Shown one piece after another: positions 4,509 to 5,928 of a stretch of 5,928 nt of DNA. Below the pieces are notes generated by a model. It was not told the origin of the DNA, did not search any database, and saw nothing but the letters and a program-made list of their open reading frames with translations. A program made the translations under genes and the position numbers. Each line of letters starts with the position of its first letter. Positions within the stretch are counted from its first letter, which is position 1. This stretch comes from Desulfobacterales bacterium (GTDB taxonomy: Bacteria > Desulfobacterota > Desulfobacteria > Desulfobacterales > JAHEIW01), in NCBI GenBank assembly GCA_030145015.1, contig JAQYWI010000271.1, positions 1 through 5,928 on the forward strand. The letters run 5' to 3'.

Positions 4509-5928
4509 CTAATCGGCAAATTTGGCACAGATTTTTCTACCGTCCAATGTCACGCCTTTAAGAGATTCGAGGACTTTTTTTGCCACGCTTTTTTCAACAT
4601 CAAAGAATGAAAACTCTCTTTTGAGTTCGATCCGGCCGAGTTTTCTGGATGATATGCCGGATTTGTCGCAGACCAGGCGGACGATGGCGCCTTCTTTGAG
4701 TTTGTCCAGGCGGCCGACATTCATGAAAAATCGCTGGCTATTGCCTGCGAGGCGGTGCTCGGCTTTATCTGTCTTTGTTTGGCGTTTTTTGACTCTCACG
4801 TTTATGTCTTCGGCTCCGCGGTAGTAATCGAGAAAGCGGTTGAACTCGGCGGAGACGAATCGACGGATCAATTCTTCCTTACTGAGAGCGGAAAGGATTT
4901 CAAACACCGGGGGAAGGTAATTATCGATTTCTTTTTTGTTGACCTCCGTGGAAACCAGTCGATCCACCATTGCGTAAAGCTGCTTTTCGCAAACGGCGCG
5001 GCCGCCGGGGATTTTTTTATTCTCGAACCGAATGCCGCTTTTAGATTCCAGTTCTTTGATCCGTCGGACTTCCCGGGTGTTTACCAATACGATGGATACG
5101 CCTGATTTACCCGCCCGAGCGGTTCGACCGCTCCGATGGGTGTAACGATCCGGTTCATCGGGGAGATTGTAATTGATGACGTGGGTGATGTCATCCACAT
5201 CCAGACCCCGTGCGGCCACATCGGTGGCCACCAGCAGTTGGAGAGTCCGTTCCCTGAATTTTTTCATCACCTGGTTCCGTTGCATCTGGGACAGGTCGCC
5301 GTGCAGCGGTTCGGCATTGTAACCGTCTTTCATCAGCTTGTCGGCCACGGTCTGGGTTTCCACGCGCGTACGGCAGAAAATGAGCCCGAAGATATCGGGA
5401 ATATAGTCGATCATCCGCTTGAGGGCCGCGTACCGATCTTTTTCTTTGACCACATAACAGGCGTGAGAGATGTTTTCAGCGGCTTTGTTGGGCGGGCCGG
5501 CGGTGATGGTTACCGGACGGGTCATATAGGTGTCGGCGATTTTGGCCGCGGCATCGGGCATGGTGGCTGAAAAAAGACAGGTTCGCTTGTGGGCGGGGGT
5601 CCGTTTCAGTATGTCGTCGATATCTTCCTGAAACCCCATGTTGAGCATTTCATCGGCTTCATCCAGGACCGCATAGGCCACCGTTCCCAATTTGACGGCC
5701 TTTCGGTTGATCAGATCCAACAGTCGGCCGGGCGTGGCCACGATGATCTGAGCCCCTTTTTTTATCAGGGTGATCTGGTCCCGAATATCGGCCCCGCCGT
5801 AGACGGCGGCAATACGTGCGTTCGGGATGTGCCGGGCAAACAGTTTCAGGTCGCTGGTGATTTGAAGGCAGAGTTCCCGCGTGGGACAGAGAATCAGCCC
5901 CTGGGAATTTTTTGATTTAAAATCAAGC
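4509..5928 (-). CDS. deaD: DEAD-box ATP-dependent RNA helicase, DeaD/CsdA type (partial, start beyond window)
   Basis: The reading frame stays open to the window edge, so the start, Q motif and Walker A are missing; 472 residues are visible. Counting from the edge: motif Ia PTREL (15-19), GG (44-45), Ib TPGR (65-68), II DEAD (89-92), III SAT (120-122), then the second RecA domain with ATDVAARGLDV (motif V) and HRSGRTARAG (motif VI). Residues ~399-472 match the DbpA/CsdA RRM-like RNA-binding domain, with GRIELKREFSFFDV as its core. The GTG at 5739-5741 is the internal Val of IIVATPGR and not a start. Such helicases unwind RNA in ribosome assembly and mRNA turnover, often at low temperature. 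The missing segment should be about 60-90 residues. The RNA-binding domain fits DeaD/CsdA or DbpA; DeaD is preferred because a ~100-residue linker precedes it. typA follows on the same strand after 148 bp. Confidence 0.92.
   Translation of the reverse strand, partial: LDFKSKNSQGLILCPTRELCLQITSDLKLFARHIPNARIAAVYGGADIRDQITLIKKGAQIIVATPGRLLDLINRKAVKLGTVAYAVLDEADEMLNMGFQEDIDDILKRTPAHKRTCLFSATMPDAAAKIADTYMTRPVTITAGPPNKAAENISHACYVVKEKDRYAALKRMIDYIPDIFGLIFCRTRVETQTVADKLMKDGYNAEPLHGDLSQMQRNQVMKKFRERTLQLLVATDVAARGLDVDDITHVINYNLPDEPDRYTHRSGRTARAGKSGVSIVLVNTREVRRIKELESKSGIRFENKKIPGGRAVCEKQLYAMVDRLVSTEVNKKEIDNYLPPVFEILSALSKEELIRRFVSAEFNRFLDYYRGAEDINVRVKKRQTKTDKAEHRLAGNSQRFFMNVGRLDKLKEGAIVRLVCDKSGISSRKLGRIELKREFSFFDVEKSVAKKVLESLKGVTLDGRKICAKFAD

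Noticed and set aside
5739..5741. GTG as the helicase start
   Set aside because: It encodes the Val of the conserved IIVATPGR motif, and upstream codons to the window edge continue the helicase domain with PTREL and YGG.
4755..5915. Plus-strand ORFs opposite the helicase gene
   Set aside because: They are antisense shadows of conserved helicase motifs (DEAD, SAT, HRSGRTARAG on the minus strand).
1..5928. tRNA, rRNA, CRISPR array, complete IS or prophage genes
   Set aside because: No cloverleaf, rRNA signature, regularly spaced repeats, transposase or integrase was seen in the window.

Overview
This 5.9 kb chromosomal window holds four protein genes and one short mobile-type repeat. Base composition is moderate, with AT-rich intergenic DNA. 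The protein styles are a TypA with a YAIGRQG segment, a divergent YchF-like NTPase and a DeaD-type helicase with a C-terminal RNA-binding domain. Together with the kind of repeat present, they suggest a Gram-negative anaerobe, most likely a Desulfobacterota (deltaproteobacterial sulfate-reducer type) genome. That assignment is inference from sequence flavour; no rRNA or other marker gene is present.

Layout: 1-206 is AT-rich non-coding DNA with two inverted repeats. 207-977 (minus) encodes an exported dienelactone-hydrolase-family alpha/beta hydrolase. 978-1459 is a divergent intergenic region. It carries a candidate promoter and a terminator-like leader for the hydrolase, a perfect 8-bp-stem hairpin, and a ~142-bp snap-back palindromic element. 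That element has 10-bp terminal inverted repeats and an apparent 5-bp target duplication (AAATT), so it looks like a MITE. 1460-2530 (plus) encodes the divergent YchF/DUF933-type NTPase. It converges with typA/bipA (2534-4360, minus), with only 3 bp between the two stop codons. 4512 to the window edge (minus) is the C-terminal 472 residues of a DEAD-box RNA helicase, whose start lies beyond the window.

Three of the four genes (DEAD-box helicase, TypA, YchF-like) belong to families that act on ribosomes or RNA. deaD and typA share a strand and are separated by 148 bp. In other bacteria both are linked to large-subunit maturation and growth at low temperature. The hydrolase looks unrelated to them.

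The observations most worth pursuing are the snap-back element 64 bp upstream of the YchF-like start and the departures of that protein from canonical YchF. It lacks the usual switch-I sequence, the GEGLGN-type motif and the catalytic-loop histidine.
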